A stretch of 64,000 nt of DNA from Cryptomeria japonica (GCF_030272615.1 NC_081410.1:189987619-190051618), one strand, 5' to 3'. Positions 12,406-24,316 are shown, counted from the first letter of the stretch. The notes: generated by a model from the letters alone, not told the origin. A program made the numbers and translations.

Positions 12406-15400
12406 TAGGTTATAGTAATCATTTTTACAGGTTATATTAAAAAAAATATGTCAAGATTGATGAAAAATCTCCTTATGAAATTTCCTACAATCCATGCCAC
12501 AAATTTGAGTAAGTGACATAATTGTTTATTGCTATTTTTCCGAGGAAGAGACTTATAATATATTGTATTAGTTGAGTAGCATGATTACAAGGTCACCTTT
12601 TCCAAAAAAAGAGGCTAGCATTTGGGATTGTACTTCAAGAGGTAAAGAGTGATATTTTTAAAAAAAAATAGAAAGTTTTTCTATGAGAATAACTGACAAA
12701 TAGTTTTTATTTTTATTTTTTACTTTCCTCCAATTTTGGAAATATTGAATATGTAAAATTTATGTGCATCTTGTATAATGTACAAAAAATTGAATTACTT
12801 TTTTGAATTACATGTATCATCAAATTATTTTAACACAAAAATTTAAGACTTATGAAAGGTGCATATTCATTTGAAAGATTCGAATGCATTTTTCACCTTC
12901 TTAGGTAATTAATGATATTAGTTAATCATGATTCTTTCCAACAAGACTAGATTTATTTTCAAGAGGATCTAAAGTATATACAATTTAATAATACGATATC
13001 TAACTATATCTCCATGATAAAAAAAAAATTAATAACCTTAGGAAAATCCATCTCACAACTTCTTCTCTTGCTAAAAGATCTTCACTTGATTGTTTTTTGA
13101 GATTAAATCAATTAAAAAATTCATAAAATGAGTTACACCATCTCAAAAGAAGTACATGAACACAACCATTTTAAATTCACCATATATCAAATAGTTTAAT
13201 GTTTCAATCAATATTATTGATTTTATACATTTTTTGAGAGGTATGTTCTCTTTAATAGATCAAAACCCTATACAAAATCTAAATCTAAATGATGTGTCTT
13301 TTGTGAAAAGGTAACTATCCTTTAATATTGATAGTGCATTGTTATGGGCCAACCACAATGATCAATTAATATTGAACTAGTTATCATAAAAAGCATAAGT
13401 TGCAATCCTTACATATTGGCCACGGTCCATTCTCACAACTTCCTAATATGAAGTCTATCAATGGGATAATAAATGAAATGCTCTATTCTGATTGTTGATA
13501 TTACACATATCTCTCTTTCACAAACTTCATGAGTAACATTCTTATTTCTGCACTGTTTCTGGCCATACTTAGCAACTACAAATAGCTATACAACTTATAA
13601 ATACCGACCTTCCTAAGTGGAATTTATAGGAGATGAGAAGCAAGAAATGACATGGATTTTTCTCTTTAACTCCTCAGAATTATGTCCAACACTTAACTCG
13701 AGACTTCCCACTTCCAAAATTCCTATCAGTAAAGAGTACTAAGATTACCTTTGTCTCAGTTCAATCCATAAACAAAGCCATACCTCTGTCTCAGTTCAAG
13801 GCATAAACAAAGTCATGCCTTCTCATGCCAAGAGTATCTACACACTTAACATTATTCCACGCAGCCAGCATATGGTAAGGTGATTCGCTGCCTTAATATA
13901 TTGATGCCCTTGGAAGTACCTGTGGCCAATCTCAAAATTTGAGCATTTTTTAAATCTTCAGAAAGGTCACACTGTCTACTAAAATTATCATTATATATTC
14001 ACCCAACTATATCCCGATTGCATTAATATAGGCCGTCGTGATAACCAAGTCACCACGTCCCAAAGAAGAAGAATATAGCGGCAAAGATAGAATCACTTTG
14101 ACTCCACAATGCAAAACTTCCTCACACACTATAAATGGCAAATATGAGAGCACAAAACTTATTCCCAACAGATATAAAGCTCACGCAAGAGAATATCCAC
14201 ATAAACTTGGAGCATTCAATAAAATATATTTACATTTTGTTTTTACTCCCAGCAAGTGAATTGTTATGTAGCCACACTCAAAGAGTTTGAAAAAATGAAT
14301 CTTAATGATTATTTAGCATAATTAGTTGTCAAGCTATGAGTTTCAACAACCATCAAAATTAAAGATATTTTTTGTTATCAATTCATTTCAATTTTAGAAA
14401 GGGTTTGAGTTGATTATTTATGGCACATCAAAGTTTATTTTTTCATCAATAAAATATTGGTTGCAACTACAATTTAGATTAAGCACCTCTCAAAAAGAAA
14501 CTCATTATAGACTGGAAAGAAACTCATTATTCTCATGATATTATTTTCATAAATTGTTTTCTTCACGTTTGAATTTTACATCCTTCCATGCACCATTATA
14601 AAATTGTTTTATTTGATGTTAATTTTTTTTAAGAAAGAAAAGTGTGCATATGTATATAAAAAAAACAGTGTGATTATCTCATGAGGAATTTCATGTGTTC
14701 TATGAGATGTCTCATTATTTTTTTTGTTTATTTTTTTAAAGGTCTCCAACAAACTTGCACATTTAACATACATGTAAATAATCTTATCATTAAAAATGGT
14801 CAATGTAAGAAAAACACATTGTCTATGATTAATGTAAGATTTTTGTTGTTGTCAATAATATCATTGAAGATACATGCATATATGAAGAATATCCTTAAGA
14901 GTTAAGAGTGTTGCTTTCACAAAGTTATAAGAGATGGTGTAGACTTGTATTTTCCTAGATTATCCACTATAAGTGTTGATAATTCATAATTCCCTATATA
15001 AAGGCACTTTAGAATTAATTTTGATTGCCATTTAGTATGGGTGGAAATAATAATGTCCCTTTATTTTTATTTTTATGATATCTTCTTGTAAATCACTTAT
15101 GGATGAGACGTGAACAAAGAAGGAAGCACCTCATAACTAATGGTGTTGATGCTTCCATATAATGTTATAATATGTTTGGTGCATCGAGTGCCAATTACTA
15201 TTTTCAAGTTTTTCCTTCCAAATTAATTGGTACAATAGTGTTCTAAGTTGCATTACAAAAGACTCATTAGTGCACTAATTAAGACAAAGAGAAGAAACAT
15301 CATAATTTATCTCCCAATAATATTTCAGAGGATCATATTGAGAATATTTCTACTTGTAGTATATTTGATGAACTACTATCAAACTATCACAATGATCATC

Positions 15401-16137
15401 TATTTATCCATAGATAGAGCATAAAATATTTATCTATAAAATATAAAGGCTATTAAAGTTCATAAGTAAATTAAAAATTTATCATTAGCATTGTTTTTGT
15501 AGATCAAAGAGATATATTGTTTTAATTTGTATTTGATCTATTTTTCAAACTATTTAAAATGGTTGGTTATCGCCCTTATAAACTGTCTAGGGAACAAACC
15601 TAGAAAGGATAGCTCACCCGTTGCCTAAAATTTTCTATGGATCATTACTATATGTAGTAGGATGACTATTTTGTATTTTTAAACAAGACAACTAACTATT
15701 CATGCTTATTCTCATGAAAATATACATTGATCTCCTTGCTACCAATTATTGGACTATATTTTACATTTATGAGGAATATTATATGATCTTTGGCAAATGG
15801 AAAATGCATACTATTGTGTTCTTTCTTTGCACCAAAAATCAAATTTAATTGATTACTATGTTACTAACTATATTGTTTCTTCTATGGCGAGGTTATGCCT
15901 TCAAAACATATGGTGTAAGTGCTATTACATGGATGGTGCAATACTTTAATAAGAAGACTATCTTCTATGTGTCTTTGAATCAAATGGACAAAATATGAAT
16001 GTAGCTCTTGAAGAATCAATATGGCCTTGAAGATTTATGGAAGAGTTCCATTTGGATACATATGAAAGTACCATATTACTTGAAGTTACTTTACTCTTTC
16101 TAGAGAATATCATTTCTAAAGATCAAAATTAACATTG
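12406..16137. other. interior of the non-autonomous LTR element, no coding region
   Basis: AT-rich sequence with short open frames only. Small open frames at 14,038-14,259 and 14,681-14,905 have no motif. A short ~50-bp duplication (words CTGTCTCAGTTCAA with ATAAACAAAG) lies at about 13,750-13,830. Confidence 0.55.
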
Positions 16138-16310
16138 AAGATCATGGGCATCTCACTCAAGTGAAAGCATTCTATAATAAAGGCACCTTGAATATCATGG
16201 GCACCTCACTCAAGTAAAATCATTCTATAATAAAGACACCTTGAAGATCATGGGCACCTCACTCAAGTGAAATCATTCTATCAAAGACACTTTGAAGATC
16301 ATGGGCACAT
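16138..16310. repeat. three-plus tandem copies of a ~53-bp unit
   Basis: The word ATCATGGGCA starts at about 16,141, 16,194, 16,247 and 16,298. It is followed by CCTCACTCAAGTGAAATCATTC. Spacing is 53, 53 and 51 bp. It lies near the 3' end of the element interior. Confidence 0.75.
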
Positions 16311-16360
16311 ACTATATATTGTAATTTTAGCCATCACTTTGAAATCCTCTATGCAGTGAT

Positions 16361-16550
16361 TGGCTTGAGGTGATGCCATTAAGGGGGAGTGTACATGACA
16401 CCACCTAGTGGCTAAATCCTAGATTTAAGACCTAATAGGCATATTACCTTTAGGCATTATATGCTCCAAATTCAAATAATGTTTGGCCTTAGGTGATTCC
16501 ATTGAGGGGGAGTGTGCATGTCAATGACACCACCTAGTGGCTAAATCCTT
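16361..16550 (+). repeat. duplicated polypurine/LTR-start-like segments
   Basis: Two related segments (16,361-16,431 and 16,483-16,550) each hold a purine tract (AAGGGGGAG or GAGGGGGAG) followed by TGTACATG or TGTGCATG and then GACACCACCTAGTGGCTAAATCC. Together with the true tract at 16,941 this gives three polypurine-TG junctions in about 570 bp. Confidence 0.65.
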
Positions 16551-16940
16551 TTATTTTTAAGTCCTACGGGCACATTATCGTAAGACCTAAGGGCAGATTT
16601 TTTTAAGTCCTATGGGCATATTGTAAATTCTTCTCCTTGTAAATCTTCCACTTGTAAAAGCATTGTATTAAGACCTACGGGCACTATGTAATGAACCTGG
16701 GGAGAGGCTAATTTGAGGGGACCGCGGCTCCAATATAAATTTTTAAGACCTTGTAGCATCATTTTTAAAACATTGGGATTATAAATTGTGACAAGATGAC
16801 TTTCATGTAGTCCAGAATGTATGATCTTCATGTTGGCATATATTTGTGTCCCTGTTTATCACTGTCAAAGAAGACCTACTTTACTAGGGTGCTTCATTTT
16901 TTCTTCTATGGAAATTGACATGTGATCCCCTATTAACATT

Positions 16941-16949
16941 AAGGGGGAG
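16941..16949 (+). other. polypurine tract
   Basis: AAGGGGGAG lies immediately before the TG of the 3' LTR. It is the expected primer for plus-strand DNA synthesis in an LTR retrotransposon. Confidence 0.75.
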
Positions 16950-17471
16950 TGTTAGAACATAATGTTATTAGGGATCACATCCTTATAACATTTATATATA
17001 ATGTTCTAATATAAGGTTATAAAACCTTATATATTATATGCTTTATAAGCATATCCCATTTGAAGTAATTATAGTCTAATAACTATTAGACTATTAATTA
17101 TTTATGAGTGGGGGTTACTAAAAAGGTGTGACTAGTGAAGTCACCCTTCCTCCTATATTTAAGGAGGTTCTCTCTCATTTGAGAGGTGTGAGAACTTGGA
17201 GCTTTATGGTGAGTTATATCACTATGCATATGAGGTATTATTGACCATGTGGAAGTATTGGAGGAGTGTCCCCAGGTTCATGTCTATTTTATGATAGACT
17301 ATATTTGTAAGTGTTTTAATTAAATGATGCTTTATGGGGTTTTTTACCCAAAAGGGTTTTCCCCATGTATATCTTGTGTATTGTGTACATTTATGCATTT
17401 ATGTTTCATATTTCATTTACTTTATAATCTTGTTTATAATGATTAGTATCCTAAGATCCTAATTTCTAACA
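16950..17471 (+). repeat. 3' LTR (522 bp)
   Basis: It begins TGTTAGAACATAATG, ends TTTCTAACA, and is followed by the target duplication CCTTC. It aligns without length change to the 5' LTR. Confidence 0.88.
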
Positions 17472-17476
17472 CCTTC

Positions 17477-17765
17477 TCACTCTACCAATGTTGTTAAGCC
17501 TAGGAAACTTGATTACATGACTGCTAATGATTTGTATGTTGAAGCCAACAATGTTGTGAACCTTATTGATAAATCCAAGCCTAGGTTTGAACCTCGCAGT
17601 GGATGTTATTAGTGAAGAATGTCTTTATAATCAAAAAATTTATCATGATACTTATAAAAAATCTAATGTTATGATTAAGGTGCATGATGGCTTCATTTGT
17701 CCCAGTATATGTTCTATCACCCTTCCTATTGAGGTTGGCACTAAATTTTTAGATGATAACTTTGT
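17477..17765 (+). pseudogene. Gypsy gag end/protease N-terminal fragment
   Basis: This is the continuation of the Gypsy coding region after the 5.6-kb insert. In frame one reads words such as KLDYMTANDLYVEANNVV. After a shift comes VHDGFICPSICSITLPIEVG and then LDDNFV. The latter corresponds to the part of Gypsy proteases before the conserved GxPWL strand. I cannot find a clean D(S/T)G catalytic motif. The frame ends in a stop exactly where the next insert begins. Confidence 0.55.
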
Positions 17766-19631
17766 CTAGTTAAGGTGAGAAGTGATTTTGAAAGGGACAT
17801 GTCCCTTGTACAAAAGTAGAGAAGATAGGCATGAAGCACAACAAGACAACATGGAAGACATGAAAGACAACAAGGGTGTTGACCCTAACACCAAGGCCCC
17901 AAGGGCCAAGAAACTAGGCCAAAGAAGGCCAATCACAAACAAGTGAACATGCTATTAACAACACACATGCCAAACAAGTTGCTAACAACACACAAGTCAA
18001 AGAATAGTAATCCAAGAGAAAAGGGTACAAATCCCAACCACAAGGATTGAAAAACAAGGCCAAACATACCACCTATAGAACTAAGACCATAAAAAGTCAC
18101 TAATAGCACAAAGACCAAAATGCCCTTTACAACACAAGGAAAGAACCAACAACCTATGCTAAGAGTGGTATGAAATAATACCCAAACCCAAAGCTAACAC
18201 AATAATGAGTCATACTAAAACTAAGAGAGAGCCAACTCCCTTTTCTCCAAGAGACCTCGAGAACCCCTAAAATTGTCTCCACCTCAACACAAGGCAATGG
18301 TAAGAATTCTGGCAAGCAATCACTTTCCTCCTCAAAAGGAGCATTCATAGGAGAAACTAGTGTAGCTCCATATTGGAGCACAAAGAATGCATCCACCAGA
18401 ACCACCAAGTCCAACCAACACAAAGGTAAACCCTAAAAAACTTTGTAGTTGAAACCACCTCAATAGGATCAGCAATAGTAGAAAGCACTATTTCAAGCCA
18501 AAATATCCACACCCACGGGCCATTGACCTGGCTTCCATCCTGAGCCATCCCACTCTGAGATAAGACCCCAATAAACTCTACTTCTAAAACCACCTCATAG
18601 AATTAGTAGCAGTAGCAACCACATCAGAATTATCCAAGGAAAAAGATTCAGGAACAAAGCAAACCATACAACCCACCTCAATATGACCAAGATCACCATT
18701 AGTCACAAAAGCCACCACAAAAGGATTTGCAAGAACAACATCAACTACAAAAACCACCTCTATAGGCCTTGCAAAAGAAAAAATAAAGGGGAAGAAACCC
18801 TCACAAAAAATCCATCTCTAGTCACAAACAACAGAGGATCAATCATGGCAAGAAAAATGCCACACACAAAGGGAGAAGGAAACCAAGGAAGATTCCCATC
18901 TCTAGTAGCGGGACTCAAATCAAAGATATGGTGGAAAAAACTCCAACCTTCAGCCAATAAAAACCATAGAATTCCATCAAAGATCATTGTAATACAAATG
19001 GTTAATCCACAACCAGTAGGCACAAATAAAAGCATTAGAGACCCTCGTCTAGACACCAACCAGAAAGTTATCACACGAGGGAAAATCTCAAGCACCCCAC
19101 AACTGTTGGGAGAAGCGAAGGCCACCCTGAGTAACCTCAATAGGAAAACAAACTCTTTGGAGAAGTCAATAGAAGCCCCCAAAAAGGCACCTTTAGGTGC
19201 AAAGCAAGCAAAAACATAGGAAGCCTGAAAAAAGCCTCAAGGAACGCACCAAATGCAAGAAAGCAATCGAAGCCATCACCAATGGAAGTAGGGCAAAAGG
19301 TAGTCAACCAAATAGGACATCCCCTAATGCAGCCCACAGGAACCACCACAACCCAAATCATCATGGATATCCTCGTAGCAACCTTAATAGGAGAATATAG
19401 TCCAGAGCCTCAACATCGAAAAACCCTCAAACCACTAATCAAGGAGCCCAAAAGATCTCTGTAGGAAAATAAACCCCCACCACAGCTCCTTAGGTACACC
19501 ATGAATAGCTAGATCTGCCTCAAAATCCTCAACTTCCCCATATTTTGCAATCCCATCTCAATATTCATTTAAAAACTCTCCCCCCCCCCCCCCCCGCTCT
19601 CATTCCCACTCAACTCCATGCAAGGGATGTA
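17766..19631 (-). mobile_element. LINE-like insertion A (minus orientation)
   Basis: It is flanked on the left by TTAGATGATAACTTTGT (17,749-17,765) and on the right by TTAGATGTTACCTTTGT (19,632-19,648), a target duplication within the Gypsy protease. Its left end (TTAAGGTGAGAAGTGATTTTGA, then GGGAC) resembles the left end of insertion B. Read on the minus strand it is T/G-rich and has a run of 16 G (plus-strand C at 19,580-19,595) about 40 bp from its 5' end. No reverse transcriptase or other domain is visible. The long open frames reflect biased composition. I infer a non-autonomous or internally deleted non-LTR element. Confidence 0.5.
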
Positions 19632-19648
19632 TTAGATGTTACCTTTGT

Positions 19649-21329
19649 TTTTTTTAAGGTAAAAGCAAGTTTTGAGGGGACCCGAAACCCCACACAACAA
19701 GTTTTAAAGGGACTCGAAACCCTTAGATTTTACCAGGATCTGGAACTCACAATACAACGCTGCTAAGAGGAATAATCGTGAAAAAATAGCAACCCAACCA
19801 CAACCATGATAGGAAAGGATAGCAACAATAACATTCCCAAGGGTTTTACAAAGGCTCTCTTAACCTTCAACAAATACCATGGGCGTTTCCAAGCACCCAT
19901 AACTTTCAAAGGCACCAGATTACAACAGATATTCATACAATAACAATCTAGATACATAGGGTTTTGAAAGGCTCCCCTAACCTTCGCAAGGAACATAGGG
20001 TTTTGAAAGGCTCCCCTAACCTTCACAAAGAACAAGGGTTTAACAGGAACCGTCGGCCAAATATCAGGGATAATCCGAGCCCCCTTAACCCGAGACAAAA
20101 ACTTTAAGTAGTAAAAAGTTAGCCCAGGCCTTAACCAAAAACAACCACAGTCTATGTTGGGCCCTTGAAAACTGCCAGCGACCAAACAGACAAAATAACA
20201 CAAAAAAAAAACATAAAGAGAAGAACAAAAACCTCACTCCTGAAGAAACCCGTTGCACCTACCTTCACCTCAATAGAAGGAAGATCAACTCCAGAATAAA
20301 CCCTCTCCACCTCAATAGGCCAGCCCAAAGAGGACCAAAGATACAATTGAGAAACTAGGACCACAAGACAGTTGGGTTTTAAGAAGGCTCCCAAAACCTT
20401 ACAGTGTCGAAGAGCCATAGGCCTGCAAAACACCAGCAAGAAACCATCTACCCACGACCCCACCTCTATAGGAACAAAAGAATGGAGGAGCCCATAACTG
20501 GTGCAGAAAGCCACAAAGTACCTCAACAGCAAAGAGACAGCAAGACAGAGACCTAAGAGGTCTCCCTCAGCAAAACCCTCAACCCAACAAGCAACCCCAA
20601 AAAGAAAGCCATCCACCTTAAGAGGACAGGAAATGAGGGGAAGAAGAGTGAAGGAAACCACCACCAGGCCCTCTCCATCAAGATCTGCAAGAAATAAACT
20701 TGAGCCATCACACCAGTAAAACCCCACCAGAAAAGGAAAAATCCTTGGATGCACCGGAACCAATCAAAACAGCAAAACAAATCCCCCAAAACAATAAGGG
20801 GGACTCTAGAGACACCACCAGGGCTCCAAAATCCAATAGAGAGTTGGACAAAAAGTGCAACCAGAGGAACATCAATGAGCCCCTCACACAAAGCTCTGAT
20901 AACAAACCCCCTGCATCTGCCAAACACCGCAGGGACAGGTAAGGGAAGGAAGCAAGGGGAACAAAAGCCACCATAGCCAAGCACAAGGCAAGCAAAACCC
21001 TTAGTCTCAAAATAGAAAAAAGGCACAAGCCCCATTCACACCACAACAACCACAACCTGCCATAGGTAAGAGCTCAAAGCGGAGGCAAGGCAGAACACAG
21101 CATCGTCGAGCCAACAAAGACCACCACCGTGAACCAGAACAACCACCAAATGAGCCAGAGAGAAAAAACAAAGCGCAGTCGACACAGGGGGGTGCCCATC
21201 GTCTTCATCATCCTTCAATTTAGCTTCCTCAACCCCTGAGGAAAACCTAACCCCTGCACGCCTACCATAACCACCTCTCCCACTCATTGCACTCCCGTAT
21301 TCTGCATGTTGTGTGCAGTACCAACAGTG
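19649..21329 (-). mobile_element. LINE-like insertion B (minus orientation)
   Basis: It is flanked by two near-identical copies of GTRTTAGATGTTACCTTTG (from 19,629 and 21,327). On the minus strand it ends CTTGCTTTTACCTTAAAAAAAA, an A-rich tail next to the target duplication, as expected for target-primed insertion. The shared end sequence shows it is related to insertion A. A possible short ORF start on the minus strand at 21,287 reads MSGRGGYGRRAGVRFSSG. No known LINE domain follows. Confidence 0.6.
19955..20035. repeat. two tandem copies of a 39-bp unit
   Basis: CATAGGGTTTTGAAAGGCTC with its continuation CCCTAACCTTCGCAAGGAA occurs twice in a row. Looser versions occur near 19,845 and 20,375, so insertion B contains a dispersed degenerate repeat. 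Confidence 0.65.
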
Positions 21330-21510
21330 TTAGATGTTACCTTTGTTATTATCCCTACTTCCAACCAATTTTATGTGAAATTGGGGAATCCTTGGCTCAA
21401 TTTCATGAAAGTTATCCCTTCTACCATTCATAAATGTTTGAAGTTCCCTCATGATGGGTGAATTGTCACAATATATCATAGTCTTTATAAGACATAGAAA
21501 CTTCACCCTA
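21330..21510 (+). pseudogene. Gypsy protease C-terminal fragment
   Basis: Resuming at the third copy of the target sequence, the frame reads LDVTFVIIPTSNQFYVKLGN and then PWLNFMKVIPSTIHKCLKFP. This is the C-terminal part of a Gypsy-type aspartic protease. It joins conceptually to the fragment at 17,477-17,765, which shows that the intervening 3.6 kb is inserted DNA. Stops follow. Confidence 0.6.
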
Positions 21511-21606
21511 GATTGATTTTGGCCTTTGAAAACTAAACCTTTGAAACCCTAAGAAGATTTCATTTTTCTAATTTATCAAAAATTTAAACATGAAAGGTTA
21601 TCAACC

Positions 21607-22349
21607 TTGAGTAAACTTAAGGATCTTTCACCTATGGATATTCCTTCTCCTCACCCTGGACCTATATTTCTTCCTACTCCTTCTATTCCTCCTATATATG
21701 TGGTGGTCCCACCTCCTACATCCTTTAAAGTAAAGCGTCCAACATCCAACATCTCTCAACCTAGTGAGGTTTATTTAGTTCCTCCGCCTACAAGGGAAGA
21801 AAAGAAGCATGTGTTGATTGATCCCCAACCTTTGCAAATTTTGAGTCAAACCTAGAGAAACTAGAGTGCAAGACATTGTTGATGAAGAAATTGTACCAAG
21901 CCTCATGAGCTTGCTTCCCATACCATTTCCTCCCCTAATACACCAATTTTTGACTTTATCCCATTTATCCAGCCTTCACCTAACCCAAGGGAGGCAGTTC
22001 ATCTTAATCAACCACGTCAAAATTTAAAATTGTCTATGCAAAATGATGATTCATTTTTGTGCGCATTAAATATCCTATTATGATTTATTTGGATGATGAT
22101 GTTGCTGCTAATAATGTTGTTGATGTTAACAATGTGGATACTAATGATTTTGATGATATGTACGAGATTATTGAGATTAATCATGAGCTATCTTCAAGAT
22201 TTTCAAAGGCATTAATCCTAGCTCCTAGTGATAAACAATGTGACTCGTCATTAGCACATGGTCCTTCAGAATTTGTCATATCTCCATCTACCATGCTTGT
22301 TGTAGCTCTTATTTCATCTTCTCCACCATCCCTAAATGATGTTAGGTAA
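21607..22349 (+). pseudogene. Gypsy proline-rich linker and acidic ORF remnants
   Basis: An open frame at 21,607-21,855 is rich in Pro and Ser (PTPSIPPIYVVVPPPTSFKV). A second at 22,059-22,349 is acidic (DDDVAANNVVDVNNVDTNDF). Both follow the protease in the same orientation and sit where a linker to reverse transcriptase would be. No RT motif is found in any frame, so pol is missing rather than merely shifted. Confidence 0.45.
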
Positions 22350-23368
22350 GATTGGGAGGGGGGTGATTTGCTAGACTAACTTCACTTGCACAGTGGATTA
22401 TTTTGTGTGTTGTTTTGCATGTGATGTGCTTCCCCTATGATGTGTTGCTTGATATGTCTTTCTGTTATGTTAGGCTCACTTTAGATGACCCTTGTTTCTC
22501 TATTAGTGCAAGGTAATGAATGGACTCAACCTGTTGTGGCATTCTTCTATTTGTATCTTAATTCTTCTATATGTCGTAAATGTGCTTTCGTTGTAAATGT
22601 TATTTTATGTTGTCTAATTGAGGACAATACAAAGTGTTGACATCTCTCTTTTTGGTCTCTTCCATGTTGACCCAAAAAGTCCCTTGTTGTTAATCTTATG
22701 TGCTTGTCTTCCATTGTGTTTGTTGTTCCACTAACTTTGGGGATGAGGTCAATTTATTAAAATCATGCTTGATATACATGATTTATCAAATACACATATT
22801 GACCCTTATTGGTGGATCCTTTATGTGAACTCTATTTGTTTTGTGCTCCATTGCCCTTGATTTATCCTTGCTTGGGGCATGTTGGTGTGGCAACGTGCTT
22901 GTCTTTTGGATGCATATCTACTACCTGAAACCAATTTCTCTCAATAAGGTGTACACAATCACTTTAACGTGGGGCATACACTCTATTCTTTGTTACAGTT
23001 TGTGCACACACCACAAGGTTTGGTTTGTACACTTTGATCACACATAATGACATGTCGATTCATTATTCAAATTACTTTGCAAACTTATCCTTTTGCTTTG
23101 TAATCTTTTGCACCGATTTTTCAATTCAATTTTTTTTTTTGCACGATTCATAGTAAGCATAAGGCTTACTATGCCAACATAGTCATTCTCTCTCTTCTCT
23201 TCATGTGTTGCTCCTTTAATCTTGATATTAGATTGATAATATCTTAAGTCCCTTGGGGCCTAGTGTGTCTTGCCTCTTTAATATCTTGATGAAAGTTTTT
23301 CAATGCTAGTATGTACTTTTTCAAGAGTTTTAGCATAGGCTCATATTCTCACTAAAATAGGGGCTAAA
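22350..23368 (+). other. Gypsy 3' untranslated region
   Basis: T-rich non-coding sequence between the last coding remnant and the 3' LTR. It ends in ACTAAAATAGGGGCTAAA, a weak polypurine tract just before the LTR start TGTAGTGTCATAAATTG at 23,369. Confidence 0.5.
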
Positions 23369-23919
23369 TGTAGTGTCATAAATTGTATCCCTATACAATT
23401 TCATAATCACTTAAGCCTCGCTTTAGCATTTTGGCCTTCTATGCCTCGATTATGTCTAATTCTTCTCACATAAGTATCACATTTGCAACCCTCATTTTCA
23501 TCTTGTAATGTGGTTATTTGTTTAGGCCTAGTGGTTCGGACAAGGGCACCCCATGTGCCCTTGTCCAACCTAAAGGGGGCCAATTTTGAACCCTCCAATG
23601 GTTCGAAAATGTAGGCAGGAATTCCCTTCTTATATCAATCTACTTTGAAAAGTCAAACACATTTCATGAGGTGAGCTATAAAAGCAAGCCTTCCTCATTT
23701 GAGACATTCATCTTACATCTCTCTACAAGCTTCCAATTACACCTTTTTGAATTCAAGTGAGCAAGCAATCAAGGATTATGAAGGCAATGAAGGAGTGGTC
23801 AAGTATTCAAATTTCAAGCATTCAAGATGGCATCCAAGATCAAGATATTATGAAGACATTTCTACATTCCTACATGACAACATCAACCTTTGTATGAAGA
23901 CTTCAAAGCAAGACTCATC
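23369..23919 (+). repeat. Gypsy 3' LTR, first part
   Basis: It aligns to the 5' LTR from its start (TGTAGTG... against TGTAGCG...) through the TATA region to GACTCATC. There a TR-GAG array is inserted, with TCATC duplicated at 23,915-23,919 and 28,187-28,191. Confidence 0.8.
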
Positions 23920-24230
23920 TATTAAATTTATAGATCAAAATTATTATTTATCTTGTTCTATGTATTACTGATTAAAATATAAATCTGGCTATCTTCTTTT
24001 GTATGGTAGGTGAGAGGAGCATTTATTATTTTCTATGTCCTATCTCATGAATGCCACTCACTATAAGTATATAACAAATGGGGCACGGTCAAGCAATGCC
24101 TTGATCGGTCATGACCGATCAAGACATTACTTGATCATGCCTTTTTGTTTATACTAACAAATGCATGTTGAAGATCTTAAGGCCAATTTAACATTTAATT
24201 TTATCCAACTGAAGCTATAAATCATCAACA
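23920..24230 (-). repeat. TR-GAG LTR A (311 bp; 3' LTR of the array)
   Basis: On the minus strand it starts TGTTGATGATTTATAG and ends AAATTTAATA, where the last bases have changed from the usual TAACA. It is near-identical to LTRs B and C. Confidence 0.85.
24082..24141. repeat. 60-bp palindrome in LTR A
   Basis: The central 24 bp (24,100-24,123) are a perfect palindrome around GGTCATGACC. The arms extend imperfectly to GGCACGGTCAAG on the left and CTTGATCATGCC on the right. On the minus strand it lies about 10 bp upstream of a TTATATACTT TATA-like box, so it is in the U3 promoter. Confidence 0.9.
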
Positions 24231-24241
24231 CTCCCTCTTAC
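24231..24241 (-). other. TR-GAG polypurine tract
   Basis: Minus-strand GTAAGAGGGAG immediately precedes the LTR start TGTTGATG. The same tract is at 26,210-26,220. Confidence 0.7.
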
Positions 24242-24316
24242 CTAGGGAGGATAAAAGGTATTGGGAGCAATATTCATAAATCATATGATGCTTATCTTGG
24301 GACCATAGTTTCAAGA

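Larger units (their letters stand above)
11868..17471 (+). mobile_element. non-autonomous LTR retrotransposon, 5.6 kb
   Basis: It has two 522-bp LTRs with TG...CA ends. A primer-binding site complementary to initiator tRNA-Met follows the first LTR, and a polypurine tract precedes the second. The 5-bp target duplication CCTTC lies at 11,863-11,867 and 17,472-17,476. The 4.5-kb interior has no gag or pol reading frame I can recognise, so it must have used proteins from another element. The iMet primer site is usual for Copia elements, but other families use it too. The LTRs are very alike, so it is younger than the Gypsy gag it interrupts. Confidence 0.85.

Noticed and set aside
17933-21287. 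Many long open frames on both strands, some 140-200 codons
   Set aside because: They overlap in several frames, follow the strand composition skew, have no domain, and cross internal repeats. I treat them as products of biased base content in the LINE-like inserts.
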